From Streptomyces capitiformicae (GTDB lineage: Bacteria > Actinomycetota > Actinomycetes > Streptomycetales > Streptomycetaceae): a stretch of DNA of 64,000 nucleotides. The notes under the pieces were generated by a model. It did not search any database. It was not told the DNA's origin and was given only the letters and a program-made list of their open reading frames with translations. The DNA is taken from the NCBI RefSeq assembly GCF_002214185.1, contig NZ_CP022161.1:7757486-7821485 (forward strand). Reading direction: 5' to 3'. This document shows, piece after piece, positions 52,194 to 61,313 of this stretch. Position 1 is the stretch's first letter. Every line of letters begins with the position of its first letter. Both the position numbers and the translations under genes were made by a program.

Positions 52194-52769
52194 GTGGGTG
52201 TCCCTTCCCAGAGGGCCGCGCAGCGCGAGGAGTTGGTTCGGGGAGCCTCGGTCTACGCGGGTTGACTGTGTGGGTAACCGAGAGATTGGCATGGACGGGT
52301 CAGTCCGTGTGTTACGAGGAGAGGGCGATTTGATGACGTTACGGGAAATGGGGCAACCCCCGTGCCCCCGCTGCTCTTTCCGTGCCCCGGTTCAAGGGGA
52401 GACCCCAATTGACGTGGGAAATCAGGTGTGTTGCGTACGGCCCGAGGAGGGGTCCGGGTGGCGGTGGGCGGGCGGTGATTGGCGGTTCAGTCTCGGCGAT
52501 ACGTCTCGTTCGGGGCGTACTGCCGAGACGCAGCTGCCAATTGGTGTGCTCGTGCAGGGGCCCGCGGCCCGGGGAGTCACCCCGGTGCCCTTTCGGGCGG
52601 CCGGCCGGACCTGACGGGCACGCTTCCGGCCACTCCAGGACCGAGCCGGTTCTCGGTGCAACCCCCGCCCCGGGCCCGCTGTCTAAATAGGCGACTGAAG
52701 CAACTGCCACCCCCTCCATCTCACTCCCAACTCCGATCCCCATCCGCATTCGCGAAGGGTTACTTCTGC
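52194..52769. other. Gene-free region between divergent secreted-protein genes
   Basis: 576 bp. It must hold promoters for the endonuclease (minus) and RTX-like gene (plus). I see an AT-richer patch at about 52310-52345 but no riboswitch, no strong stem and no convincing reading frame. Confidence 0.4.
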
Positions 52770-53681
52770 ATGCGCACGTACAGGACCATCGTCGCCACGG
52801 CGACTGCCGCACTCGCCCTGGGCGGCGCTCTGTTCGCCGTGCCCACGGCCCAGGCGGCGACGACGACCTCGGGCGCCGTCGTTCACGAAGGCTCCGGGCT
52901 CTGGTACAAGGCCACCCCCGGACAGAACAACCAACTGACGATCACCGACACGACCGAGGAGAGGACCGACTCCAACGGGTTCCCCGAGTACTACTACGTC
53001 GTCACGTTCGACGATCGCTTCGACATCACCATCGACGCCCGCGCGGCGGAGGTGGACCGGTGTGCGTACCCCTCGGCGAGTGACCGCACCGTCGTTCAGT
53101 GCGAGGCCCCGGTCTCCCTGGGCTCCGACGACAGCCCTCGCTACGAGGTCACCGTTCGCGACGGCAACGACACCGTGACGCTCGACCCCGACAACAACGC
53201 CGACGCGACGGTCTACGCCGGCCCCGGCAACGACACCCTCACCGACAACAGCCTCTCGGCCGTCCTCTACGGCGAGGACGGCAACGACCGCCTCCACGGC
53301 GGCGGCGGTGGCTGGGGCATGGGTCCCTACGGCGGCAAGGGCGACGACACGATCACCGCCTGCGCCTACGCCTGCTACGGCGGCGCCGGCAACGACACCC
53401 TCACCGGGGACGCCGAGCTCAACAACATGTACGGCGACTCCGGCAACGACGTCATCCACGGCAAGCAGGGCCGGGACAGCCTCTTCGGCGGCAAGGGCAA
53501 CGACAGGCTGCACGGCAACCGGGGCGACGACAAGGTCTACGGCGAGCAGGGCAACGACACCCTCTGGGGCGACCAGGAGAACGACGCGCTGTACGGCAAC
53601 AGCGGCAACGACGTGCTGTACGGCGGCCAGGGCACCGACACCCTCTCCGGCGGCGCGGGCAGCAACAAGCTCCACCAGTAG
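52770..53681 (+). CDS. Secreted RTX-type calcium-binding repeat protein
   Basis: 303 residues. Signal peptide MRTYRTIVATATAALALGGA... ending at QAA (about 31). Residues 32-125 form a beta domain. From about 130 come some 13 nonapeptide-type repeats of the GGxGNDxLxG kind (NGNDTVTLD-like, PGNDTLTDN, AGNDTLTGD, SGNDVIHGK, KGNDRLHGN, QGNDTLWGD, SGNDVLYGG), ending KLHQ. These fold into a calcium-loaded parallel beta roll outside the cell. No protease, lipase or type I secretion partner is beside it; the Sec signal fits Gram-positive usage. Confidence 0.9.
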   Translation: MRTYRTIVATATAALALGGALFAVPTAQAATTTSGAVVHEGSGLWYKATPGQNNQLTITDTTEERTDSNGFPEYYYVVTFDDRFDITIDARAAEVDRCAYPSASDRTVVQCEAPVSLGSDDSPRYEVTVRDGNDTVTLDPDNNADATVYAGPGNDTLTDNSLSAVLYGEDGNDRLHGGGGGWGMGPYGGKGDDTITACAYACYGGAGNDTLTGDAELNNMYGDSGNDVIHGKQGRDSLFGGKGNDRLHGNRGDDKVYGEQGNDTLWGDQENDALYGNSGNDVLYGGQGTDTLSGGAGSNKLHQ

Positions 53682-53719
53682 TTCTCGCGCTCGTCCTCGC
53701 GGTGGTTCACGCAGGGGCA

Positions 53720-53765
53720 CCAGGGCCTGTCCGCCGGGTCGTGTGATCCGTGGGACAGGCCCTGG
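53720..53765 (+). terminator. 13-bp stem terminator
   Basis: CCAGGGCCTGTCC and GGACAGGCCCTGG are perfect complements with a 20-base loop, 38 bp after the RTX-like stop. Confidence 0.75.
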
Positions 53766-53887
53766 ACATGCTGTGACCCCTTGACCCCCACCTGGCCGGT
53801 GCCGGCGTGGCATTGAGGGGGCGGTGTGCGCCCGGTGCCGGTGAAGGAACGCTGTCCTCCATCCACGGTCCTGACCACACTGGGGGG

Positions 53888-55093
53888 ATGACTGCGGAGG
53901 CCGAGACGTCGGCGGTTGCTCCCCGGCGTCGCGAACTGGACATACTGCGCGTAGTGGTCGTGCTCGGCCTGGTCTTCTTCCACGCCGCGCTCGTCTTCTC
54001 CCCGGACGACGACTTCTACGTCAAGAACGCGGAGACGACGGACGCCGTCACCGTACTTGCCGGGCTCGCCGTGGTGTGGGCTATGCCGATGCTGTTCCTG
54101 GTCGCCGGGCTCGGCGCCCGGCACTCGATACGCCGGCGCGGCCCGGCCGGCTTCGCCCGCGAACGTCTGCTGCGCCTCGGCGTTCCGCTGGTCTTCGTGA
54201 CCATCGCCCTCAATCCCCTCCCGCAGTGGCTGCGGTTACGGGCGGCCGACCCCGCCTACGACGAGTCGTACTGGCGGTTCTGGCCCCGCTTCCTCAGCGC
54301 CCACCTGGACCTCGCCGACTTCCCGTTCGTCCTCGACGGCCGTTACTTCGACACCGGCCACCTGTGGTTCGTCGTACTCCTCCTCACGTTCTGCCTGCTC
54401 CTCGTACCGTTCGCCACGGCGCTCGCGGCCGGCGGCGAGCGCGCGGCGACGGCGGTGTCACGTCACCCCGGTCTGCTCCTGCTGCCGGCACTGCCCTTGG
54501 CCGCGATCAACGCCCTGCAGGGCATGGAGGAGGGGTTCGCGGGCTGGAACCGCTGGGCGTACCTGCTGTTCTTCCTCTGCGGCCACGCCCTCGCCGACGA
54601 CCCCCGCGTCCGCGCCGCCCTGCGCCGACTCGCCGTACCGGTCGGGGTGCTCGGCCTCGTCCTGTTCGCCACGACCGCGCCCGGGTTCATGACCGCGGAC
54701 GGCGACCCGTTCACCGACACGACCCCGTTGGCGCTGGCCACCCGCGCGCTGTTCGGGGCGGCGGGCTGGTGCTGGGTGGCGGCGATCCTGGGGCTGCTCG
54801 ACCGCCCCCGTGAACTCCGCGAACTCCGTGGCGGTGGCCGGCCCGAGCGGCTGTGGGCGTATCTCGCCCTCGCCGCGATGCCGCTGTACGTGCTGCACCA
54901 GCCGGTCGTCGTCGCCTTCGCCTACGGGGTGGTGGGCTGGCCCGCGCCCATCGTCGTCAAGTACGCGGCGATCGTGACCGGTTCACTGATCGTGATCCTC
55001 GCGCTGTACGAGTACGCGGTCCGCAGAACCCGCCCGACCCGCTTCCTGCTGGGAATGCGTCGTCCTTGGCGTCAGTCGTGCTCGTCGGTGTGA
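53888..55093 (+). CDS. Acyltransferase 3 family membrane protein
   Basis: 401 residues from ATG 53888, about ten membrane helices. ELDILRVVVVLGLVFFHAAL is the family's first helix with the conserved Arg/His pair, followed by MLFLVAGLGARHSIRRRG and RLLRLGVPLVFVTIALNP; the late segment LYVLHQPVVVAFAYGVVG is also typical. Such proteins O-acylate surface sugars or lipids. Its last 22 bp overlap the convergent hypothetical gene. Confidence 0.9.
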   Translation: MTAEAETSAVAPRRRELDILRVVVVLGLVFFHAALVFSPDDDFYVKNAETTDAVTVLAGLAVVWAMPMLFLVAGLGARHSIRRRGPAGFARERLLRLGVPLVFVTIALNPLPQWLRLRAADPAYDESYWRFWPRFLSAHLDLADFPFVLDGRYFDTGHLWFVVLLLTFCLLLVPFATALAAGGERAATAVSRHPGLLLLPALPLAAINALQGMEEGFAGWNRWAYLLFFLCGHALADDPRVRAALRRLAVPVGVLGLVLFATTAPGFMTADGDPFTDTTPLALATRALFGAAGWCWVAAILGLLDRPRELRELRGGGRPERLWAYLALAAMPLYVLHQPVVVAFAYGVVGWPAPIVVKYAAIVTGSLIVILALYEYAVRRTRPTRFLLGMRRPWRQSCSSV

Positions 55094-55668
55094 GGGGCGG
55101 CGTAGGCCGTGGTGTAGTCCTCCACCGGTATGGCCATGTCCGCGGCGTAGTCGGCGCGGGCTTGGCGGTCCTCCTCGGTGATCTCGGGGTGGATCGGAGG
55201 GGCTTCGGGTGCGGGCCAGAACTGGATCAGATGGCGCTCACCGTGGTCGCCGATGCCGGGTTCGGGGTCGTCGGCGTGGCAGTACAGGCGCATGCGTACC
55301 CAGCCGTCGAAGGCGCCGGGGGAGGTCGGGGCCTGGAGAGGGGGTTCGTCGTCCGGCCAGGCGTCCAGGATGTCGCCCTGTTCGAGGGTGGCGAGGCAGA
55401 CGCGGGGGAGGTCGGCCCGGAGGCTCAGCTCCTCCGCGGGCTCCCAGTCGCCGCCGGGTTCGGGGGCCGGTGGGGCGTCGTGGACCTGGACGGTGAGCTG
55501 GAGGGGGCCGGTGTCGGTGGTGGTGAGGACGACGGCGTTCGCTTCGGTGGCTGGGCCGCAGCGCCAGCCGAAGGGCATCTCGCGGGGGTAGTCGTAGTCG
55601 TCGGTGAAGCCGATGAGATAGCCGTTCTCACCGAGGTCGACGGTGAACGAGGACGCGTGGACCAGCAA
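55072..55668 (-). CDS. Hypothetical acidic cytosolic protein (198 aa)
   Basis: Starts MLVHASSFTVDLGENGYLIG. It is acidic with repeated beta-strand stretches (VVLTTTDTGPLQLTVQVHDA, VRMRLYCHADDPEPG, HLIQFWPAPEAPP) and a Asp/Glu-rich tail. No signal or membrane segment. Composition and codon use support a real gene of a family I cannot name; it has the look of an actinomycete conserved hypothetical. Convergent 22-bp overlap with the acyltransferase gene. Confidence 0.7.
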   Translation of the reverse strand: MLVHASSFTVDLGENGYLIGFTDDYDYPREMPFGWRCGPATEANAVVLTTTDTGPLQLTVQVHDAPPAPEPGGDWEPAEELSLRADLPRVCLATLEQGDILDAWPDDEPPLQAPTSPGAFDGWVRMRLYCHADDPEPGIGDHGERHLIQFWPAPEAPPIHPEITEEDRQARADYAADMAIPVEDYTTAYAAPHTDEHD

Positions 55669-55699
55669 GGGAAGCCTCCTTGAGCCTCCTTGAGCGGGG

Positions 55700-55739
55700 C
55701 AGGGTGCCCCCTCCCGAGGGGTCGGGAGGGGGCACCCTG
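55700..55739 (-). terminator. Perfect 17-bp stem terminator
   Basis: CAGGGTGCCCCCTCCCG pairs exactly with CGGGAGGGGGCACCCTG, loop AGGGGT. It lies 56 bp after the stop of the minus-strand NucA/NucB gene and just upstream of the next minus gene. Confidence 0.88.
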
Positions 55740-55794
55740 TCTGGCGGTGGGAGTGTAGACGCGCTCAGCCGATCACGTACCGATCAAGGGGTGA

Positions 55795-56853
55795 TCAAGA
55801 GGTGATCACGTAGAACGGGTCGCGGTCCATGACGTGCATCTGGCCGCGCCAGGCGGTGATACGACCGCCCTGGGACTTGTTCTCCTGGACCTTGACCCAG
55901 GTGATCGTCCGCTGGTTGGCGGGCAGGTGAGTGCCGCCCTCATAGGAGGAGGCGAAGGGGTACTCGTCGCACGAGGTGCGGCCGACGCGCTTCATGTCGG
56001 CCGGCGCGGAACGCGGACACACGGCGGCCCGGTTCTTGCCCTCCTGCGTCTTGTTGATCATCCAGTGCAGCGGCTTGCCCCCGTTGGGGTCACCGTAGTG
56101 GCCCCCGCGGGCGCGCAGCTTGCGGATGCCTTCGTCGATACGGGCCAGGCCCACCATGCTCACCGCCGTAGGGGCCTCGGGGAACGCGCACCCGGAGCGG
56201 TTGGTCCGGCTGCTGCCGTAGTAGTTGTCGCACCGGTAGGTGGCGGAGGCGTAGGAGACGCCGCCGGGGCGGTAACCGGCCTTGGTGAAGGTGTACTTGT
56301 AGGTCGTCTTCGCCTTGGGCTTGATCTTCTTCGGGGCGATGGCGGCGGACTTGTAGGACACGGTGCCGTTGCCCACGCTGTCGAGGGTGCGGCCCTGCGG
56401 GAACTTGACGGTGGGCTTGGTGCCGCCGCCGGAGGTGGCGCTGATGTTGACCCGGACGCCCTTGCCCTTGCCCGTGGTCTTCGCCTTGGAGACGGTGAAC
56501 TTCTCGCCCCAGTTGGCGGAATTCGTCTTGAGGGTCATCTGGTGCTTGACGTTGAAGTCGGCGGTGCCCTCGATGACCGGGCGACCGTTGACGACTCTGA
56601 TGACGTCGACGTGGACGGTGACCCACTCGCACGAGCTGAAGCGGTTCACCGTGATGCGGTTGATCGTGCAGGTGGCGTTGGCGGTCGGAGTGGCCAGGGC
56701 GCCTGCCTTGCCCTTGGCCGAGCCGACGGTGACCCGCAGCTGTGCGGCGCTCGCCTCGATGCCGGCCGGGGCGGCTGTCGCCGACGGGGCCGCCGCCGTG
56801 ATCAGCAGACCCATCCCCACAGTGCCCGTTATGAGATGCTTCTTCGCTTTCAA
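55795..56853 (-). CDS. Secreted NucA/NucB-type deoxyribonuclease
   Basis: About 352 residues. A TTG at 56853 behind GCGGGGG starts a good signal peptide (KAKKHLITGTVGMGLLITAA... to AAPA); ATG 56901 would add 16 residues. A basic beta-rich middle (lysine-threonine rich, KAKTTGKGKGVRV) precedes the nuclease domain: CAFPEAPTAVS, HYGDPNGGKPLHWM and the hallmark SCDEYPFASSYEGGTHLP with catalytic Asp-Glu. Extracellular DNA degradation. The strong terminator downstream is its own. Confidence 0.88.
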   Translation of the reverse strand: MKAKKHLITGTVGMGLLITAAAPSATAAPAGIEASAAQLRVTVGSAKGKAGALATPTANATCTINRITVNRFSSCEWVTVHVDVIRVVNGRPVIEGTADFNVKHQMTLKTNSANWGEKFTVSKAKTTGKGKGVRVNISATSGGGTKPTVKFPQGRTLDSVGNGTVSYKSAAIAPKKIKPKAKTTYKYTFTKAGYRPGGVSYASATYRCDNYYGSSRTNRSGCAFPEAPTAVSMVGLARIDEGIRKLRARGGHYGDPNGGKPLHWMINKTQEGKNRAAVCPRSAPADMKRVGRTSCDEYPFASSYEGGTHLPANQRTITWVKVQENKSQGGRITAWRGQMHVMDRDPFYVITS

Positions 56854-57150
56854 GTTGTACCCCCGCGTGTTGGTCACGGCCGACGAGGGAGCAGTCATCA
56901 ACTCACGTACGCCCCCGTCGCGTTGATGTCATCGAAGCACGGCAAGCGCAAAGAAGAGGTGATGGTGCGTAAGAGTTTGATCGGTTTCAGTCATGATCGA
57001 GCGATTGTTGGCGGTGGTGGCTGATATCGGGCCATTGGGCCATCGGGTCGTGTGCCTGGGGTGATCGGGTTCGGTCTGGGCCGTGGCACTGGAGTGGCAG
57101 GCGCTGTCGATGCACGAACAGATTTGACCAGAACTGGACTTGTATGTACG

Positions 57151-57226
57151 GACACCTCCCAAAGGGACACCTCCCAAAGGGACACCTCCCAAAGGGACAC
57201 CTCCCGGGGAGGCGCCTCCCTTTGGG
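57151..57226. repeat. Four 15-bp tandem repeats followed by an inverted copy
   Basis: GACACCTCCCAAAGG at 57151, 57166 and 57181, a fourth changed copy GACACCTCCCGGGGA at 57196, then CCTCCCTTTGGGAC (57215-57228), which is an inverted match of the unit. The last copies can fold into a stem. Confidence 0.9.
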
Positions 57227-57425
57227 ACGCAGCCCCTTGGCGCCGGCTACCGGAGTGTCAAGAGGGCTGTGCGCAGGGCGGACTCGGGGGGGGCAAATGA
57301 TCGAGCGGGTGGGGCTTGGGGGCTTGGGGGCTTGGGGGGCCTCGGTGGATCACCGAGTCGACCGGTCCAGCTGTGTCGGCCGGGCCGCGGACCAGGGCGG
57401 TGGACGCAGCCCTCTGCGCGAAGGC

Positions 57426-57455
57426 GCGCTGAGGTGCGCTGAGGTGCGCTGAGGC
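57426..57455. repeat. Three 10-bp tandem repeats
   Basis: GCGCTGAGGT at 57426 and 57436, then GCGCTGAGGC at 57446. Confidence 0.85.
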
Positions 57456-57643
57456 GCCGCAGGATCGCCGGCCGCGCGACCGCCGGCGCCGCCCGCCACG
57501 CCCAAGGGCTCGCCGGTTCGGGTGCGTTGGCGACCGCGGGTGAGTGGGGGTTGTTCGCGCCCACGCGGCGGAGCCGCACATCGACACAGCCCCGTGCCCC
57601 TCAGGGCCCGCGCCTCTCAAAGGCCCGTCGCCGGGCCATGGCG

Positions 57644-58209
57644 TCAGTTCTGCGGCGGTGGATACAGCCACCGCCGCAGCAGGCGGCTCAGTCGCGGCAT
57701 CACCAGGTATGTCAGCGTCGGCAGTAGCACCAGCGGGAACGCGGCGGCCTTCAGCGGCAGGGGCCAGGTACCCGTGTGGGGCGTCACCAGCCACTGGATC
57801 AGCAGGGTGCAGGGATAGGCGCCGAGGAACGTGGTGAGCGCCATCTTCCAGCGGGGCGGGGACTGCACGTGGTGCCGGGCAGGCTGAACCAGGTCTCCAT
57901 CCCGGACGTCGACTGCCGCTCGCTGCCGATCTCCGTGGCGACGCCCGCCATCCTCGCGTGCCATGCCGCCCGCTCGTCCGACTCCAGCCACGCGGCGAGC
58001 CGGTGCGGATCGGACCAGCGCAGCACCGCGTGGAAGCGGTGGCCCTTCTCGGGGCGCAGCCACGAGACGCCCTCGTTGCCCGGGAACCGTCTGGCGCACC
58101 GGGTGATCCCGTGGGTCCAGACCTCGAACTCCTGCTCCCGGCCGGGGCGGACCTCCCCGGTGAGGACCGTGGTGACCGGCTCGCCCCGCCTCACGTCGGT
58201 GGTGCTCAT
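57644..58209 (-). pseudogene. Frameshifted ABM-domain protein with C-terminal membrane anchor
   Basis: From ATG 58209 the frame reads MSTTDVRRGEPVTTVLTGEV, VWTHGITRCARRFPG, HRFHAVLRWSDPHRLAAWLE and GMETWFSLPGTT, an antibiotic-monooxygenase-like domain. Near 57866-57880 it leaves that frame; the next frame continues SPPRWKMALTTFLGAYPCTL, LIQWLVTPHTG and PLVLLPTLTYLVMPRLSRLL, the two-helix membrane tail normally fused to this domain, ending WLYPPPQN. A single-base shift separates two well-kept halves, so either a recent mutation or a sequence error. As written the full protein is not made. Confidence 0.8.
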
Positions 58210-58592
58210 GTTCACCACGTGTGCCACGCACGGCGGCGGCTCATGCCTCATGGCGTCGCCGCCCACCCCGCCCCCCTTATGGTTTCCGCGGTCCCGCAAC
58301 GGGGCCGCCGGCCACCGGGCCCGTCAACGCATCAGCGTCCTGTTGGCCATGCTCCGAGACGGCAACCTTCTACGAACCCCGCATCCTCGAGGGCGTCGAA
58401 CTCGCCGCACGACCCCCACAAGCCACACCATCCCAAAACGAACCTGGGCGCCTTGACGAAAGACATAGAGGCACCCCCCCCGCGCTCCCGTCATGCGAAC
58501 TCGTGTACAACTTTCGATCGTCATTGCGAGTCAACTGAAGTGAATGGGCCACCGGCGCGTTCGCTGTCGCCCAAAAGGATGGGGGAACTTTC

Positions 58593-59510
58593 ATGACTCA
58601 CACGGGTACCCGTGTGCTCGCCGCGGCCCTGGGGGCCGGGGTGCTCATACCGCTGTCGGTCGCCGCCGCACCCGCGGCCTCCGCCGCGCCGCCGCAGGTC
58701 AGCTGTACGTCGGGCCAGGCGAGGCTGGCCGAGAAGCTGCGGAAGGACATCACCGCGGCGCTCGCCAAGCGCAAGGGCACCGTGGCGGTCGGGCTGTTCG
58801 AGCGGGCCACCAACACCACCTGCACCCTGCGGAGCGGCACCGCGTTCGACTCGGCCAGCGTCGTGAAGGTGACCGTGCTGGCCGCGCTGCTCTACGACGC
58901 CAAGAAGCAGAACCGGTACCTCACCGACCGCGAGACCAAGCTCGCCACCGCGATGATCACCAAGTCCGACAACGCCTCCACCAGCACCCTGTGGAAGCAG
59001 CTCGGGGTGAAGAAGATCCAGGCCTTCCTGACCGCCGCCAAGATGACCCAGACCAAGCCGGGCGCCAACAACTACTGGGGGCTCACCCAGATCACCGTCC
59101 GGGACGAGCAGCGGCTGCTGGCGCTCCTCACCGCGAAGAACTCCGTCCTCAGCGACAACGCCCGCGCCTACGTCCTCAAGCTCATGAACAAGGTCGTCTC
59201 CTCGCAGCGCTGGGGGACCCCGGCCGGGGCGCCGTCCACGGTGAAGGTGCACGTCAAGAACGGCTGGCTGCCGCGGGCCACGCACGGCTGGCGGGTGCAC
59301 AGCGTCGGCGCGTTCAAGGGCGGAGGCCGCGACTACACGATCACCGTCCTCACCCACGGAAACCCTGACATGAACTACGGCGTCAGCACCATCCAGAACG
59401 TCGCCAAGGTCATCCACAAGGACCTGGTGCCGGTGTCGGCGTCCGTGCAGCGGTACCAGCCGACGGCCACGCCGCAGGAGGCGATCCCGGCGGTGCCCAC
59501 CGGCGGCTGA
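58593..59510 (+). CDS. Secreted class A beta-lactamase-like serine hydrolase
   Basis: 305 residues. Signal peptide to about Ala 32 (VLAAALGAGVLIPLSVAAAP). Active-site SVVK (Ser 89-Lys 92), SDN loop (125-127) and KNG box (222-224) correspond to SxxK, SDN and K[ST]G. The KTG third residue change and the lack of a clear omega-loop Glu make true beta-lactam resistance uncertain; it may be a DD-peptidase- or esterase-like secreted hydrolase. Preceded by an AT-richer promoter area around 58500. Confidence 0.88.
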   Translation: MTHTGTRVLAAALGAGVLIPLSVAAAPAASAAPPQVSCTSGQARLAEKLRKDITAALAKRKGTVAVGLFERATNTTCTLRSGTAFDSASVVKVTVLAALLYDAKKQNRYLTDRETKLATAMITKSDNASTSTLWKQLGVKKIQAFLTAAKMTQTKPGANNYWGLTQITVRDEQRLLALLTAKNSVLSDNARAYVLKLMNKVVSSQRWGTPAGAPSTVKVHVKNGWLPRATHGWRVHSVGAFKGGGRDYTITVLTHGNPDMNYGVSTIQNVAKVIHKDLVPVSASVQRYQPTATPQEAIPAVPTGG

Positions 59511-59596
59511 CCCCGTCGGCCCGGCGTCGGCCCGGTTCACGAACAATCCACCTCGACGGCATCGAGTCGCTCTACGGCGGCTCTACGGTGACGGCC

Positions 59597-60646
59597 ATGC
59601 GTCAGACATCCCGCCTGAGAACCGTACTCGCGACCGTCACCGCCGGTCTGGCGGCGGCCACCTGCCTGTCCGCCGCCGGCCCGGCCAACGCCACCGCGCC
59701 CCACGCCTGTTCGCCGTCCGTCTCCATAGACGGCTTCTCCGACGCCCTCGACAAGACGACCTACGAGGGCACCTTCGTCGGCAACTTCTCCGCCCTCGCC
59801 GTCGACCGGGACGGGTCCCTGCTCGCCGTCTCCGACCGGTCCTCCCTCTTCTCCCTCGACCCGCGCACCCTCCAGCCGAAGGGCGTCGTCCCCCTCGCCA
59901 CCGACACCGGCGCGGCGCTCGACTCCGAGGGCCTGGTCGTCGACCGGGACGGCACCCGGCTGATCAGCTCCGAGACCGAGCCGACCGTACGCCGCTACGA
60001 CCGCGAGGGCCGGCCACTCAACAACCTTCCCGTGCCGGACGCGCTGAAGGTCGCCCCCGCGGGGCGCGCCGCCACCAACCAGACCTTCGAAGGGCTCACC
60101 CTCCTCCCCGGCGGCCGTACGCTGCTCGCCACGATGGAGGGCGCGCTCACCGGGGACACGACCGGTGTCGTCCGCTTCCAGACCTGGCAACGGCACGGCA
60201 TCGGCAAGGACTTCCGGCTCGCGGCCCAGTACGGCTACCGCGCCGACAGCGGGCTCGGAGTCGTCGAGGCCACCGGGCTGCCGGGCGGGCGGCTCCTCGT
60301 CCTGGAGCGCGGCTTCACCGCCGGCGTCGGCAACACGGTCCGCCTCTACGCCGCCGACACGCGCCACGCCACGGACACCACCGGCGTCGACGTCCTCACC
60401 GGCCAGGACGGCGACGGCGTACGACTCGTCCACAAGACGCTCCTCGCCGACCTCGTGAACTGCCCGCCCCTCGGCGCCACCGCCAAGCAGCCGCAGCCGA
60501 ACCCGCTGCTCGACAACATCGAGGGCATGACCGTCACCGGGCAGCAGCGGCACGGGGGCCGGCTGAACGTGCTGCTCGTCAGCGACGACAACCAGAACGC
60601 CGCCCAGACGACACGGTTCTACTCGCTTCGCGTCCGCCTGGGCTGA
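59597..60646 (+). CDS. Secreted esterase-like/phytase-like beta-propeller protein
   Basis: 349 residues; ATG 59597 is preferred over GTG 59588. Signal peptide (LRTVLATVTAGLAAATCLSA to ANA). Repeats of the phytase-like propeller: FVGNFSALAVDRDGSLLAVS, DSEGLVVDRDGTRLISSE, TFEGLTLLPGGRTLLATMEG and DNIEGMTVTGQQ. The family is annotated as esterase-like activity of phytase; the true substrate is unknown. Stand-alone. Confidence 0.87.
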   Translation: MRQTSRLRTVLATVTAGLAAATCLSAAGPANATAPHACSPSVSIDGFSDALDKTTYEGTFVGNFSALAVDRDGSLLAVSDRSSLFSLDPRTLQPKGVVPLATDTGAALDSEGLVVDRDGTRLISSETEPTVRRYDREGRPLNNLPVPDALKVAPAGRAATNQTFEGLTLLPGGRTLLATMEGALTGDTTGVVRFQTWQRHGIGKDFRLAAQYGYRADSGLGVVEATGLPGGRLLVLERGFTAGVGNTVRLYAADTRHATDTTGVDVLTGQDGDGVRLVHKTLLADLVNCPPLGATAKQPQPNPLLDNIEGMTVTGQQRHGGRLNVLLVSDDNQNAAQTTRFYSLRVRLG

Positions 60647-60761
60647 CAGGCCGTACTCTCGCCGCCTTGAACGCCCTCGCCGCCTAGAACGCCCTCGCCG
60701 ATCTCGCTGACGAGGGAGCCACCGCGTGAACCGCCGGGGGCCCCTCGTCCGATGAAGGTGT

Positions 60762-61313
60762 GTGAGCGAAATGAACCGGGGGAGCCCGGGCGACGCAGAG
60801 TTGTTGCGCGCCGTCGCGGACGGTGACCGCCGCGCCTTCGAGGAGCTGTACCGTCGGTACGCTCCTTGGCTGGTGCTGCGGCTGCGCGGGCGGTGCGCCG
60901 ATCCGGTGCTCGTCGACGACGTCGTACAGGAGACGTTCCTCGACGTGTGGCGGGGAGCCGCCCGCTATCGCCGTGAAGGTGATGTGGCGGGCTGGTTGTG
61001 GCGGATCGGGTCGCGCCGGCTGGTGGACGCGCTGCGTGGCGACGGTGCCCGCGGCCGGCTGCGCCAGGCACTGGCCCGGCTGCGTCATCGAGACGAGGCG
61101 TCCGCGGAGGAACAGGTGCTGGCCCGGGTGCAGCACGGCGACCTGGCGGGCTCGCTGGCCGGGCTCTCGCCGGAGTTGCGGGCGGTGTTGCAGGCCACGG
61201 TGATCGACGGCCTGACGACGCGTGAGGCGGCCGTCCTGCTGGGCATTCCGCCGGGCACGGTCAAGACCCGGGCCATGCGCGCCCGGAAGCAGCTGCGGGA
61301 GGGCCTGACATGA
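60762..61313 (+). CDS. ECF-type RNA polymerase sigma factor
   Basis: 183 residues from GTG 60762 (ATG 60771 possible). Region 2: AFEELYRRYAPWLVLRLRGR and VDDVVQETFLDVWRGAARY; region 4: LSPELRAVLQATVIDGLTTR and LGIPPGTVKTRAMRARKQLR. Its stop overlaps the ATG of a zinc-finger anti-sigma gene, and an ABC transporter follows, so the sigma factor likely responds to a membrane or envelope signal and drives this operon. Confidence 0.95.
   Translation: MSEMNRGSPGDAELLRAVADGDRRAFEELYRRYAPWLVLRLRGRCADPVLVDDVVQETFLDVWRGAARYRREGDVAGWLWRIGSRRLVDALRGDGARGRLRQALARLRHRDEASAEEQVLARVQHGDLAGSLAGLSPELRAVLQATVIDGLTTREAAVLLGIPPGTVKTRAMRARKQLREGLT

Larger units (their letters stand above)
56902..57643. other. Gene-free, repeat-rich region
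   Basis: 742 bp with no supported gene. It holds the 15-bp array (57151-57210), a hairpin, an 8-bp GGGGCTTG run (57311-57334) and three 10-bp units (57426-57455). Its left end must contain the NucA/NucB promoter. Confidence 0.6.

Noticed and set aside
52194..52769. A riboswitch ahead of the RTX-like gene
   Set aside because: The gap is long and secreted-protein genes sometimes have ydaO-type leaders, but no characteristic conserved blocks or strong stem next to the start were found.
58593..59510. Calling the serine hydrolase a resistance beta-lactamase
   Set aside because: SxxK and SDN are present but the KTG box is KNG and the omega-loop Glu is not evident; many secreted actinomycete hydrolases share this form.
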